Part shown: positions 30,845 through 39,548 of the stretch, one piece after another | How the letters are laid out: every line of letters starts with the position of its first letter | Position numbering within the stretch: position 1 is the stretch's first letter | From: Streptacidiphilus albus JL83 | GTDB lineage: Bacteria > Actinomycetota > Actinomycetes > Streptomycetales > Streptomycetaceae | Assembly (NCBI RefSeq): GCF_000744705.1 | Contig: NZ_JQML01000001.1 | Location: 5,032,017 to 5,096,016 of the forward strand | DNA length: 64,000 bases | Reading direction: 5' to 3' | Position numbers and translations under genes: made by a program | The notes under the pieces: generated by a model | Databases searched by the model: none | Told to the model about the DNA's origin: nothing | Seen by the model: only the letters and a program-made list of their open reading frames with translations

Positions 30845-32656
30845 TCAGGCGTGTACGTAGGTGGCGGGGCCGGCGGCGTCGACGTCCCAGACGCTGCCGG
30901 TGAGGTAGACAACCTGCCAGGTCCCGCCGGTGACGGCCTTGCTCCAGAGCGAGAACCGGCCGTGGGAGTCGGTGGTCGTGTGGGCCATGTAGTACCAGCT
31001 CTTGCTGCCGTAGGGGCGGAAGAACAGGTCGACCTGTTGGTGGGCGAAGACCGTCCAGGGGTTGTACCCACGGTCGTACAGGGTGCCCTGGAAGACGATG
31101 GAGGTGTTCTTCGCGACGGTGGTGCGGTTGGGCTTGCCGCCGACGATCGCCGTCTGGAACCGGAAGGTGTGGACGACGTTGCTGTAGGAGGCGGCGAAGC
31201 CGTAGCCCGCCGGGGAGTACAGCAGCCAGTAGCCGTGCGGGTTGTCGACCCAGGCCGTGATCGCCTGCCCGTAGGTGTTCCCGGAGACCGGGATGTAGCC
31301 GAGGTTCTTCCAGCCGGTCCGGCCGTCGGGGGACTCCAGCACGTAGACCCGGTTGGCCGGGAACCGCCCGTTGGTGCTGGTGACGGTCTGATCGAAGGTC
31401 AGGTCGGAGAACTGGTCGATGCTGGCGTTGCTCAGCTGGAGACTGAGCTGCTGCAGCACCGAGACGACCTGGTACGTGGCCGAGGAGGGGGCCAGGTACG
31501 GGTCGGCCGCGTAGGTGCCGGCCGGCAGGTCCACGCCCCAGGTGGTGGGCGCCGTCGGGACGTTCGCGTCCAGGGTGAAGCGACCGCTGGAGTTGGTGGT
31601 GGCCGACTGGATGTAGCTGAACCCGCTGCCGCCGAGCTGCACCGGGTAGTCGGCCAGCGGCTTCCAGGTGCCGTCGGTGTCCTGGAACTGGACGACGCCG
31701 GTGATCGGCAGCAGCTTGCCGACGCCGAGCCCGGCGCCGGAGGTGTGGTCGAGCGTGATCCTGGTCTGCTCCACCGGGGCGACGGCCCAGGTCAGCGGGT
31801 CGCTGTCGACCGTGGTCCAGTCCGCGCCGAAGGCCCCGACCGAGTACTGGACGCTCGTCGTGGTCGGCCGGGCGTTGTACCCGACGGCGTTGCCGATGCT
31901 GTCGCTGAAGGAACCGTCGGCGGCGGACCAGAACCCGCTGCCGTCGAAGCTCATGGAGGCGGACGCGTACGGCGTGGTGGTGTAGCCCGTGTTCGGGTTG
32001 TACGTGTCCACGTGGCCGGAGACGCTCAGTATCTCGTGCCCGTACGACAGGGTGGCGGGGGCGCCGGCGATGTCGTGGAACCACGGGGAGAGGTTGTAGT
32101 CGATGTTCCCGATGGTCGGCGCGGCGACGTGGGTGCCGGCCGCGTCGGTTGCATCGATCGTGTAGACGTAGTCGCCGAACGTGCCCAGGTCGAGCGGGGC
32201 GCTCTGCCACAGGCCGGGGCTCGACTGCTGGAGGGTGACGGTGGCCACCGGCGTGGAGCCGGTGGTACCGGGCGTGAGGACGGCCGACAGCCAGGTGACC
32301 GGGTCCGCCAGCGGGGTGGTGACCTGGAGCACCGATCCGGCATCCGTCTTGACCAGGCTCACGTTGCCGATGACCGGCGTGCCGGTGTCGCTCGACGACG
32401 GCGAGGCCGAAGCCGACGTCGAGGCCGAAGCCGACGTCGTGTCGGACGGCGAGGTCGAGTCGGACGGCGACGTCGTGTCGGACGGCGACGTCGAAGGAGT
32501 GGTCGTATCCGCCGGAGCGGCGGAGGCCGGGGCCGTGACCGACGCCGAGGGCGTGGCGGCCGGGGCCGAGGTGGTGTCGGCAAGTGCCTGGCCCGGGAGG
32601 GCCAGCATCGACGCGAGCAGCGCGGTGGCTGTCGCGGCCGGAAGAGCGGTACGCAT
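30845..32656 (-). CDS. Large secreted Ser/Thr-rich surface protein
   Basis: A 603-aa exported protein. The signal peptide is about residues 1-27 (LPAATATALLASMLALPGQALA). A low-complexity Thr/Ser/Pro/Ala stalk of about 75 residues follows (TSPSDTTSPSDSTSPSDTTS type). The remainder is several Ig-like/bacterial beta-sandwich modules (GRFTLDANVPTAPTTWGVDL; GRFSLWSKAVTGGTWQVVYL resemble the repeated ends of such modules). No catalytic motif or sortase signal is seen. It is probably a secreted or wall-associated binding protein. Confidence 0.8.
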   Translation of the reverse strand: MRTALPAATATALLASMLALPGQALADTTSAPAATPSASVTAPASAAPADTTTPSTSPSDTTSPSDSTSPSDTTSASASTSASASPSSSDTGTPVIGNVSLVKTDAGSVLQVTTPLADPVTWLSAVLTPGTTGSTPVATVTLQQSSPGLWQSAPLDLGTFGDYVYTIDATDAAGTHVAAPTIGNIDYNLSPWFHDIAGAPATLSYGHEILSVSGHVDTYNPNTGYTTTPYASASMSFDGSGFWSAADGSFSDSIGNAVGYNARPTTTSVQYSVGAFGADWTTVDSDPLTWAVAPVEQTRITLDHTSGAGLGVGKLLPITGVVQFQDTDGTWKPLADYPVQLGGSGFSYIQSATTNSSGRFTLDANVPTAPTTWGVDLPAGTYAADPYLAPSSATYQVVSVLQQLSLQLSNASIDQFSDLTFDQTVTSTNGRFPANRVYVLESPDGRTGWKNLGYIPVSGNTYGQAITAWVDNPHGYWLLYSPAGYGFAASYSNVVHTFRFQTAIVGGKPNRTTVAKNTSIVFQGTLYDRGYNPWTVFAHQQVDLFFRPYGSKSWYYMAHTTTDSHGRFSLWSKAVTGGTWQVVYLTGSVWDVDAAGPATYVHA

Positions 32657-32918
32657 TCGCACCTGAGGAATCCCCCTGAACAGTGATGGGCGAGACTCGT
32701 GCTTCCGTAGAGGCACGAGTGCTGCGCTTGAACCCTAGGGGGCCTCTGTGTGCGACTTGTGGCTCGTGCACCATTTGCCGTTGCGGCCTGCCGGAGTTGA
32801 CGTACAAATTGTTATCCGCGCAGGTCATCGACGGCGGATCGGGAGCGCCGCCCGCGAGGATGAGTTCGAAGAACGAGTTCGAGCAGTCAGTACCGGAACC
32901 AGGACGAGAGGGAAGAAC

Positions 32919-33542
32919 ATGAGCGACAGCAGCGCCTACCGGGAGGTTCCGCCCACCACGCTCGCCGATCTCCTGGGGCGGGAGCAGGTCATGGACATCG
33001 GTGTCCGTCCGCTGTGGACTCCGGTGCCACGCCTGGCCGGTCCGGCGTACACCGTGCAGTGCCCGCCCGGTGACAACCTGATGCTGCATGCGGCGATCTA
33101 CCGGGCGGAGCCGGGATCGGTGATCGTGGTCGAGTCGGGCGACGTGGACTACGCGTTGGCCGGCGGCAACGTGTGCGCCGTCGCCCAGCGCCGGGGGGTC
33201 GCGGGGTTCGTGGTCGACGGTCTCGTCCGGGACCTGGGCGAGGTCCGCGAGGCGGGTTTCCCGGTCTTCGGACGCGGGGTCATTCCCATTCCGGGGACCA
33301 AGCAGGCCCTCGGCGCGCTGGGCGGACCGGTGCGCTGCGGCGGGGTGCTGGTGCAACCCGGTGACATCGTGGTCGCCGACGAGGAGGGTGTCGTGGTCGT
33401 GCCCGCCGCCCGGCAGGCGGAGGTGCTGGACGCGGCCCGGGCCAGGCTCGCCAAGGAGGCCGCCGAGACCCTCGACGCCTGGGAGGAGCAGCACCGCGCC
33501 CGGATCGAGAAGGCGCTGAGCGAGCAGGGCTTCGCCGGCTGA
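32919..33542 (+). CDS. RraA/HMG-aldolase family protein
   Basis: A 207-aa protein of the RraA fold. PPTTLADLLGREQVMDIG is the typical opening, GGNVCAVAQRRGVAGFVVDG contains the Gly-rich loop, and VVDGLVRDLGEVREAGFPVF includes the DG-x(20)-D-type metal/pyruvate-enolate site (VDGLVRD). Members are 4-hydroxy-4-methyl-2-oxoglutarate or 4-carboxy-4-hydroxy-2-oxoadipate aldolases of aromatic degradation, or RNase E inhibitors. Its convergent neighbour is PobA-like, which makes protocatechuate, so an aromatic-pathway aldolase is a reasonable guess. Confidence 0.85.
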   Translation: MSDSSAYREVPPTTLADLLGREQVMDIGVRPLWTPVPRLAGPAYTVQCPPGDNLMLHAAIYRAEPGSVIVVESGDVDYALAGGNVCAVAQRRGVAGFVVDGLVRDLGEVREAGFPVFGRGVIPIPGTKQALGALGGPVRCGGVLVQPGDIVVADEEGVVVVPAARQAEVLDAARARLAKEAAETLDAWEEQHRARIEKALSEQGFAG

Positions 33543-33569
33543 ACGTGGCCGACCGGACGGCGGCGCGGT

Positions 33570-34739
33570 TCAGGTCAGGCCGGCCATCAACTCGGCGTAG
33601 AGGCGGCCGGCCGTGGCCGAGTCGGTGAGCCGGTCCAGCCGGGCGCGGGCCAGGCCCCGGCGGAACGGGCCGGCCTGGGCGAAGTCGCCGGCCGCGTGCG
33701 TGGTCTCCAGTAGCCACTGCGAGAACTCCTGGGCCCGCCAGATCCGTTGGAGGCAGACCCGGGAGTAGTCGCGCAGTCCTGCCCGGTCGTCCCGGTGGAC
33801 GGCGTCGCGGACGGCCCGGGCGAAGGCGTCCGCGTCGTGGAGGGCGAGGTTCATCCCCTTGCCGCCCAGCGGGGAGATGATGTGGGCGGCGTCGCCGACC
33901 AGGAACAGCCGGCCGTGGCTCATCGGGTCGTGGATGACGCTGCGGTGGGCGAAGACCTCGGTCTCGGTGACAGCGCCGGCCGACAGACCGGGGTCGCCGA
34001 GCCGGTGGCGCAGCTGCTCCCAGATCCGCTCCTCCGGCCAGTCGGCCACCGTCTCCGCCGCCCCGCACTGGAGGTAGAAGCGGCTCGCGCCCGGACCGCG
34101 CGCGAAGTGCGCGGCGAAGCCCAGGTCGCTGACGGCCATCAGCGGGTGCCGGGGCGGCGCCGCGTCGGCCAGGACGGTCAGCCAGGTCAGGCCGCCGTGG
34201 TCGTGGGTGGTCACGTCGAGGACGCCCTCGGGGACACTGACCCGGCTGACGCCCTGGTAGCCGTCGCAGCCCGCGACGAAGTCGCAGCCGATCTCGTGCA
34301 GTTCACCCTCGGCGTCGCGGTAGGTGACGGTGGGCTGCTCGCCGGTGAGGCCGTGCAGGGCCACCTCGGCCGCGCCGAAGCGCAGGTCGGCGCCCTCGTC
34401 CAGGAGCACGTCGATCAGGTTGCGCACCAGCACCTGCTGCGGGCACAGCGTCCCGCCGATGGCGTTGTCGCCGATCACGTACGGGGCGCCGTCCACCCGC
34501 AGCTCCAGGCAGCCGTCCTGCGGCGCGTCACCGAGCAACCGGTCCGCGAGGCCCCAGCCCTCCAGCATCCGGGCCACCTGGTACTCGACGATGCCGGCCC
34601 GCTGCCGCTTGTCGATGTGCTCGCGGGAACGCACCTCCAGCACGATGCAGGGCACGTCACAGCGTCGCAGCAGGGCGGCCAGGGTCAGTCCGGCCGGTCC
34701 CCCGCCGACGACCACGACGGTCGTCCTCTCCCGCACCAT
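33570..34739 (-). CDS. pobA: 4-hydroxybenzoate 3-monooxygenase-like flavoprotein
   Basis: A 389-aa group A flavoprotein hydroxylase, the length of PobA. The FAD-binding GGGPAG motif is at 12-17, the ribose-binding acidic strand ends in VLEVRSREH, the DG motif is in VAGCDGYQGVSRVSVP, and GDAAHIISPLGGKGMNLAL is the C-terminal FAD motif of p-hydroxybenzoate hydroxylases. It would convert 4-hydroxybenzoate to protocatechuate using NAD(P)H and O2. ATG 34739 is used. Three 16-bp tandem repeats lie right before the start and may be the operator. Confidence 0.9.
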   Translation of the reverse strand: MVRERTTVVVVGGGPAGLTLAALLRRCDVPCIVLEVRSREHIDKRQRAGIVEYQVARMLEGWGLADRLLGDAPQDGCLELRVDGAPYVIGDNAIGGTLCPQQVLVRNLIDVLLDEGADLRFGAAEVALHGLTGEQPTVTYRDAEGELHEIGCDFVAGCDGYQGVSRVSVPEGVLDVTTHDHGGLTWLTVLADAAPPRHPLMAVSDLGFAAHFARGPGASRFYLQCGAAETVADWPEERIWEQLRHRLGDPGLSAGAVTETEVFAHRSVIHDPMSHGRLFLVGDAAHIISPLGGKGMNLALHDADAFARAVRDAVHRDDRAGLRDYSRVCLQRIWRAQEFSQWLLETTHAAGDFAQAGPFRRGLARARLDRLTDSATAGRLYAELMAGLT

Positions 34740-34749
34740 GTGCCCCACC

Positions 34750-34797
34750 CTCCGTGTACCGACTGCTCCGTGTACCGACTGCTCCGTGTGCCGACTG
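34750..34797. repeat. Three 16-bp tandem repeats upstream of pobA
   Basis: CTCCGTGTACCGACTG occurs at 34750-34765 and 34766-34781, and with one change (CTCCGTGTGCCGACTG) at 34782-34797, followed by CTCC. They begin 11 bases from the pobA start codon, so they would lie in the leader or promoter. IclR-type PobR regulators bind repeated sites before pobA genes, which makes a regulatory role plausible. Confidence 0.7.
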
Positions 34798-34944
34798 CTC
34801 CGGCGTCCACTCTGCGGCCCGGCCACCGGCCCCGGCAAGTACGCGCCGACGCAGGGCCGCCCCCGGCGGTTCTGGTCCTCAGGTACCGGAGCCCGGCACC
34901 TGAGGCGGAGGCGGCGGGGGGAGGCTGATTCCTAGGGTCGAACC

Positions 34945-35628
34945 ATGAGCACCGTCCACCTCGGCACCACATCCCGTACCTGCCCCCCGCCGGCACCGGT
35001 CCTGATCGGCGACCCGCGCGTCGCCCGGATCCCGGTCGACGACAACGGCGAGCCGCTGGTGCCGCTCGACTGGATGCCGGGCCCGGCCACGGGTGCCGGG
35101 CGGCTGGTCCGGGCCGGGCTCGCCGACCGGCTCGCGGCCGCGCAGGAGGCGCTGCCGGAGGGGCTGCGGCTCCGGCTCTCCGAGGGATTCCGCCGGTCCG
35201 TGGACCAGCAGGCCATCATCGACGGCTACTCGGCAGCACTGCGGCGGACCAGGCCGGAGGCCGACGCGGCCGAGATCGACCGGCTGACCAGCCGGTACGT
35301 CGCCCCGCTCGCCGTCGCCCCGCATGTCGCCGGCGCGGCCGTCGACCTGACCCTCGCCGACGCCGAGGGACGCGAACTCTGGCTCGGCTGCCCGCTGGAC
35401 GCGACCCCGGAGGAGAGCGACGGCGCCTGCTACTTCGACGCCCCGGACCTCGACCGCGAGGCGCGGACGCACCGGGAACTGCTCCGGCTCGTGCTGGCCG
35501 GCAGCGGGCTGGTCAACTACCCGACCGAGTGGTGGCACTGGAGCTTCGGCGACCGCTACTGGGCGCACCGGACCGGTGCCGACCGGGCCTGCTACGGCCC
35601 GGTCCCGGCCGGGGCGGAGGCCGCGTGA
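34945..35628 (+). CDS. vanX: VanX-like D-Ala-D-Ala dipeptidase
   Basis: A 227-aa zinc dipeptidase of the M15D family. The metal motif HxxGxAxD is HVAGAAVD (about 127-134), and the catalytic Glu and third ligand His lie in EWWHWSFG (about 195-198). GFRRSVDQQ supplies the conserved Arg region. VanX hydrolyses D-Ala-D-Ala so that only the altered depsipeptide or dipeptide enters peptidoglycan. Its stop overlaps the racemase start (GTGA). The first gene of the cell-wall module. Confidence 0.88.
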   Translation: MSTVHLGTTSRTCPPPAPVLIGDPRVARIPVDDNGEPLVPLDWMPGPATGAGRLVRAGLADRLAAAQEALPEGLRLRLSEGFRRSVDQQAIIDGYSAALRRTRPEADAAEIDRLTSRYVAPLAVAPHVAGAAVDLTLADAEGRELWLGCPLDATPEESDGACYFDAPDLDREARTHRELLRLVLAGSGLVNYPTEWWHWSFGDRYWAHRTGADRACYGPVPAGAEAA

Positions 35629-36791
35629 ACGCGCTCGCCGCCACGCGGGACGCCGGCGACCCCGCCGTCCGCGAGGCGTTGGCCGGGCCCCGGCTGCACA
35701 TCGACCTGGGGGCGGTGGCCGCCAACACCCGGTTGCTCGCCGGCCGTGCCGCCGCGCTGATGGCCGTGGTCAAGGCCGACGGCTTCGGTCACGGTGCCGC
35801 CGACGTGGCCCGCACCGCGCTGGCGCACGGCGCCGTCGCGCTCGGCGTGGCCACCCTGGCCGAGGGCACCGCACTGCGGGCCCACGGCATCGCCGCACCG
35901 GTCCTCAGCTGGCTCAATCCGGTGGACGCCGACTTCGACACCGCCCTGCGCGCCCGGATCGAGCTCGCGGTGCCGGGCCCGGCGCACCTGGAGGCCGTCG
36001 TCCGGGCCGCCGCGTCGACCGGGCGGCGGGCCCGGGTGCACCTGCAGGTGGACACCGGGATGTCCCGCGACGGCTCGGACCCGGCCGGCTGGCCGGAGCT
36101 CTGCCGACGCGCCCGGCAGGCCGAACTGATCGGCCTGGTCCAGGTGGTGGGCGTGATGAGCCACCTCGGCTGTGCGGACACCCCCGGCGACCCGTGCACC
36201 GACGCCGCACTGGAGGACTTCCGGGCCGCGCTCGGCACGGTGCGCGCGGCCGGGCTCCGGCCCCGCCACCGGCACCTCGCCGCGACCTCGGCCACCCTCA
36301 CCGATCCGCGCACCCGCTTCGACCTGAGCCGGGTCGGCGCCGGACTGGTCGGCATCGACCCGACCGGCAGCACTCCGTTGCGGCCGGCGCTCACCCTCAC
36401 CGCCCCGGTGGTGACCGTCCGCACGGTCCCGGCGGGAGCCAGGGTCGGCTACGGCCACCTCGGCACCACTGCCCGGCGCACCCACCTGGCGCTGCTGCCG
36501 GTCGGCTATGCCGACGGCCTGCCCCGGGCCGCCTCCGGCCGGGCGGAGGTGCTGCTGCGCGGCCGCCGGTGCCCGGTCGTCGGCCGGATCTCCATGGACC
36601 AGCTGGTCGTCGACACCGGCGACCGGCCGGCCGAGCACGGCGACACCGCCGTCCTCTTCGGCCCCGGCGGCCGGGGCGAACCCACGGTCGCGGACTGGGC
36701 CCGCTGGTCCGGCACGATCGAGCACGAGGTCATGACCGGCCTCGGGTCCCGGCTGCGCCGCACCGTCGGCCGCACGGCGGTCCCGGCATGA
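35625..36791 (+). CDS. Alanine racemase-like PLP enzyme
   Basis: A 388-aa fold-III PLP racemase. The Schiff-base Lys lies in VVKADGFGHG (Lys50), where most Alr have VKADAYGHG. LQVDTGMSRDG, ARVGYGHLGTT (the Tyr of the second active-site half) and VGRISMDQLVVD are standard Alr motifs. It could supply D-Ala, or D-Ser in a VanT-like role given its neighbours. GTG 35625 overlaps the vanX stop and follows GGAGG. It has no membrane domain, unlike VanT of enterococci. Confidence 0.9.
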   Translation: MNALAATRDAGDPAVREALAGPRLHIDLGAVAANTRLLAGRAAALMAVVKADGFGHGAADVARTALAHGAVALGVATLAEGTALRAHGIAAPVLSWLNPVDADFDTALRARIELAVPGPAHLEAVVRAAASTGRRARVHLQVDTGMSRDGSDPAGWPELCRRARQAELIGLVQVVGVMSHLGCADTPGDPCTDAALEDFRAALGTVRAAGLRPRHRHLAATSATLTDPRTRFDLSRVGAGLVGIDPTGSTPLRPALTLTAPVVTVRTVPAGARVGYGHLGTTARRTHLALLPVGYADGLPRAASGRAEVLLRGRRCPVVGRISMDQLVVDTGDRPAEHGDTAVLFGPGGRGEPTVADWARWSGTIEHEVMTGLGSRLRRTVGRTAVPA

Positions 36792-36985
36792 GGCGGGTCG
36801 ACGGACGGTCCGGCCGCGGCGCCGGGCCGGACCGGACGCCGCGTCAGTCCTGCATCTTCACCCGGATGTCGGCCGTCGGCGCGACCCGTCGGCACAGCCC
36901 GGGCAGCCCGCACCCGTCGCACGACCGGACTCCGGCCGCCGCCTCCCTTCCTTCCGCAACCCCGACAGCAAAGGACGGTCCCGCT

Positions 36986-37999
36986 GTGGCCGACGCCTCC
37001 ACCCCGCCCGCCGGTCGCATCCGGGTCGCCGTCATCGGCGGCGGCCGCAACTGCGAACACGCGGTCTCGCTCGCCTCCGCCGCCTCGGTCCGGGCCGCAC
37101 TCGATCCGGCGGCTTACGACGTCCTCGCGCTCACCATCGGTCCGGACGGACGCTGGCACCGGGGCGACGGCTCGGGCCGACCGCTCGGCGTCACGCCGGT
37201 GGCGAGCCTGGCCGCCGCGGTGGCGCTGCTCGGTGACTGCGACGTGGTCTTCCCGGTCGTCCACGGCCCCCACGGCGAGGACGGCTCGCTCGCGGCGCTG
37301 CTCGACCTCGCCGGGCTGCCCTATGTCGGCGCCGGGGTCAGGGGCGGCGCGCTGGCGATGGACAAGTGGGCCACCAAGCTGGTCGCCGCCGACCTCGGCC
37401 TCGCCGTCGCACCGGGGCGGCTGCTCACCGCGGCGTCCGCGCCCGGACTGCGGCCGGAGCAGTTCCCGGTGGTGGTCAAGCCCGTCGCGGCGGGCTCCAG
37501 CCACGGGGTGGGACTGGTCCGCGCGGCCGAGGAGCTCGGCCCGGCCCTGGCGGAGGCGCTCGCCCTCGACAGCCGGGTCCTGGTCGAGGACTTCGTCACC
37601 GGGCGCGAGATCGACCTGGCGGTGCTGGAACGCCCCGACGGCAGCCTGCTGGTCGGACCGCCGCTGGAGATCGCGGTCGGCGAGGGCGGCCTGTTCGACA
37701 CCGAGCAGAAGTACGGCGGCGGCGCGCGGTTCCTGCTCCCCGCCGCGCTGGCCGAGCAGGAGCGGAAGGAGCTGGAGGAGGCGGCGCTCGCCCTGTTCAC
37801 CGCGCTCGGCTGCCGCGGCGTGGCCCGCTTCGACTTCTTCCTGACCGCCGGGGGACCGGTGCTGAACGAGGTCAACACCATGCCCGGGATGACCTCGGAG
37901 TCACAGGTCCCGAAGATGTTCGCCAGCGTCGGCCTGCCCTATCCCGCGCTGCTCGACCAACTGGTGCGCGGGGCGCTGGTCGGCTCCGACCAGCGGTGA
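36986..37999 (+). CDS. D-alanine--D-X ligase (Ddl/Van ligase family)
   Basis: A 337-aa ATP-grasp ligase. GGGRNCEHAVSLASA (about 18-32) is the first-D-Ala site, ALAMDKWATK and VVVKPVAAGSSHGVGL bind ATP, and NEVNTMPGMT holds the metal ligands. The omega loop reads TEQKYGGGA (about 239-247), keeping the Lys-Tyr pair of D-Ala-D-Ala type enzymes rather than the His typical of VanA-type D-Ala-D-Lac ligases. The second substrate cannot be set from sequence. GTG 36986 follows AAAGGA. The gap of 194 bases after the racemase has no gene. Confidence 0.88.
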   Translation: MADASTPPAGRIRVAVIGGGRNCEHAVSLASAASVRAALDPAAYDVLALTIGPDGRWHRGDGSGRPLGVTPVASLAAAVALLGDCDVVFPVVHGPHGEDGSLAALLDLAGLPYVGAGVRGGALAMDKWATKLVAADLGLAVAPGRLLTAASAPGLRPEQFPVVVKPVAAGSSHGVGLVRAAEELGPALAEALALDSRVLVEDFVTGREIDLAVLERPDGSLLVGPPLEIAVGEGGLFDTEQKYGGGARFLLPAALAEQERKELEEAALALFTALGCRGVARFDFFLTAGGPVLNEVNTMPGMTSESQVPKMFASVGLPYPALLDQLVRGALVGSDQR

Positions 38000-38202
38000 A
38001 GCCGGGATCCGCTCCTTCGGCGGGCGTTCCCGAGCGTGGTTCCATTGCAGGGTCACCCGTCGCACTCCCCGGAAGGAAGTCCCGTCATCACCGGCCCGAC
38101 GGCAGCACGGCTGCCGGCCCGACCCGACTCCGTCTCGTACCCGACCCCGGCCCGGACGGTGGCCCGGACCCCGGCCCCGGCCCCGGCCCGGACGGTGGCC
38201 CG

Positions 38203-39474
38203 ATGAGCCCCGACGGGACCCGGTCGACGTGGCCGGCCCCGGCCGGTCCGACCGGGCCCTGGACGTTGCAGTCCTTCCTGCGGACCCGCGGGCTCGACCT
38301 GGTGGTCGGTCTTGGCACCGGCGCGTTCGGCCTGGCGGAGTCCGCCGGCCTCACGTACCGGGGCAGCTACCTCGACCTCGACGTCCTGCTGGTCGTCCTG
38401 CTGGTGTCGGTCTCGGCCGGGTTGTTCCGCGCCCTGCCCGGTGCCGCGCTCTGCCTCTTCTGGCTGGCGGCGGTGATCCAGTTGTCGACCGGCACGTTCG
38501 CGCTCCAGGTCGAGCTGGTGGCCGGGCTCGTGGCGTTCGGTGCCGCGCGGCACGGGAACGCCACCGTGCTGTGGCTCAGCGGGGCCTCGCTCCCGTTCGG
38601 CATGGCGACGGCCCTGGTGGTGATCCGCCGCTTCGGCATCGACACACCCATCTACCTGCGCGTGCTCAGGGCCGAGGTGGTCCCGCTGTCGTTGGTGGGC
38701 ACCTCGCTGCTGGCGGTGCTGGGGCTGCCCTGGCTGGTCGGTCTGCTGCTGCGGATCCGCGCCAAGGCCGCCCGGGACCAGGCGGAGGCCGAGGCGCGGC
38801 GGCGGCGTGCCGAGACCCAGCGCACCCACGCCCAGGAGATAGCCGCCCTGCGCGAGGGCCAGGCCAGGATGGCCCGCGACGTCCACGACGTGGTCGGGCA
38901 CTCGCTCGCGGTGATCCTGGTGCAGGCCGAGTCGGCCCAGTTCCTCTCCGCCTCGGACCCGGCCGCGCTGCGCCGGACGATGGAGAACATCGCCGTCTCG
39001 GCCCGCCAGTCGCTCCGCGACGTGCGCGAGGTGCTGACCAGCACCAGCGACGAGACCGGACCCGGCGCGCTGCCGTCCGGCAGCCTGGACACCCTGCTCG
39101 ACGGGGTGGAGTCGGCGGGCAACCCGCTGCGCTCCTCCGTCGAGGGGACCCCGGGGGCGCTCCGGCCGGAGTCGGAGGCGGTCGCCTTCCGGGTGCTGCA
39201 GGAGATGCTGACCAACGCGCTCAAGCACGGCCGCCGGGGCGAACCGGTGGTCGTGCTGCGGCACTGGGGGTCGGGGCTGCGACTGGAGGTGACCAACGCC
39301 GTGGCCGTCGACGCGGACGGGACCGGCGGTGCCGACGGCGGGGAGTTCGGCGGGTCGGGGATCGACGGCATGCGGCGGCGGCTGGACTCGGTCGGTGGCC
39401 GGTTGGCGGTGGGCCACCGGGAGCTCCCGGGCACCGGCCCGGCCTTCACCGCCACCGCTTGGCTGCCGCGGTGA
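38203..39474 (+). CDS. NarL-type sensor histidine kinase
   Basis: A kinase of the HisKA_3 family. About six membrane helices fill the first half (YLDLDVLLVVLLVSVSAGLF; LCLFWLAAVIQLS; LVGTSLLAVLGLPWLVGLLL and others). The phospho-His is in DVHDVVGHSLAVIL (about 228). The HATPase has QEMLTNALKHGRRGEPV and GSGIDGMRRRL. ATG 38203 is the simplest start; GTG 37996, which overlaps the ligase stop, would add a 69-residue Pro/Gly/Asp-rich leader and is also possible. Cotranscription with the ligase suggests it senses cell-wall stress or an antibiotic. Confidence 0.88.
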   Translation: MSPDGTRSTWPAPAGPTGPWTLQSFLRTRGLDLVVGLGTGAFGLAESAGLTYRGSYLDLDVLLVVLLVSVSAGLFRALPGAALCLFWLAAVIQLSTGTFALQVELVAGLVAFGAARHGNATVLWLSGASLPFGMATALVVIRRFGIDTPIYLRVLRAEVVPLSLVGTSLLAVLGLPWLVGLLLRIRAKAARDQAEAEARRRRAETQRTHAQEIAALREGQARMARDVHDVVGHSLAVILVQAESAQFLSASDPAALRRTMENIAVSARQSLRDVREVLTSTSDETGPGALPSGSLDTLLDGVESAGNPLRSSVEGTPGALRPESEAVAFRVLQEMLTNALKHGRRGEPVVVLRHWGSGLRLEVTNAVAVDADGTGGADGGEFGGSGIDGMRRRLDSVGGRLAVGHRELPGTGPAFTATAWLPR

Positions 39475-39548
39475 GCGGCGCGGACGCAGCGGCGGACGCA
39501 ACGGCGGGCGCGGCGCGCCGGGAAACACGAGCAGGAGTGGGTGCGGAC

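Noticed and set aside
30185-32686. Very long rightward frame (833 codons) across the CHAP and Ser/Thr-rich genes
   Set aside because: It spans two genes in other frames and a strong terminator, and its composition (Pro/Ala/Thr then Val/Gly/Arg) changes with the underlying genes; a shadow frame.
34750-34797. CRISPR-like array
   Set aside because: Units are contiguous without spacers and there are no cas genes; simple tandem repeats.
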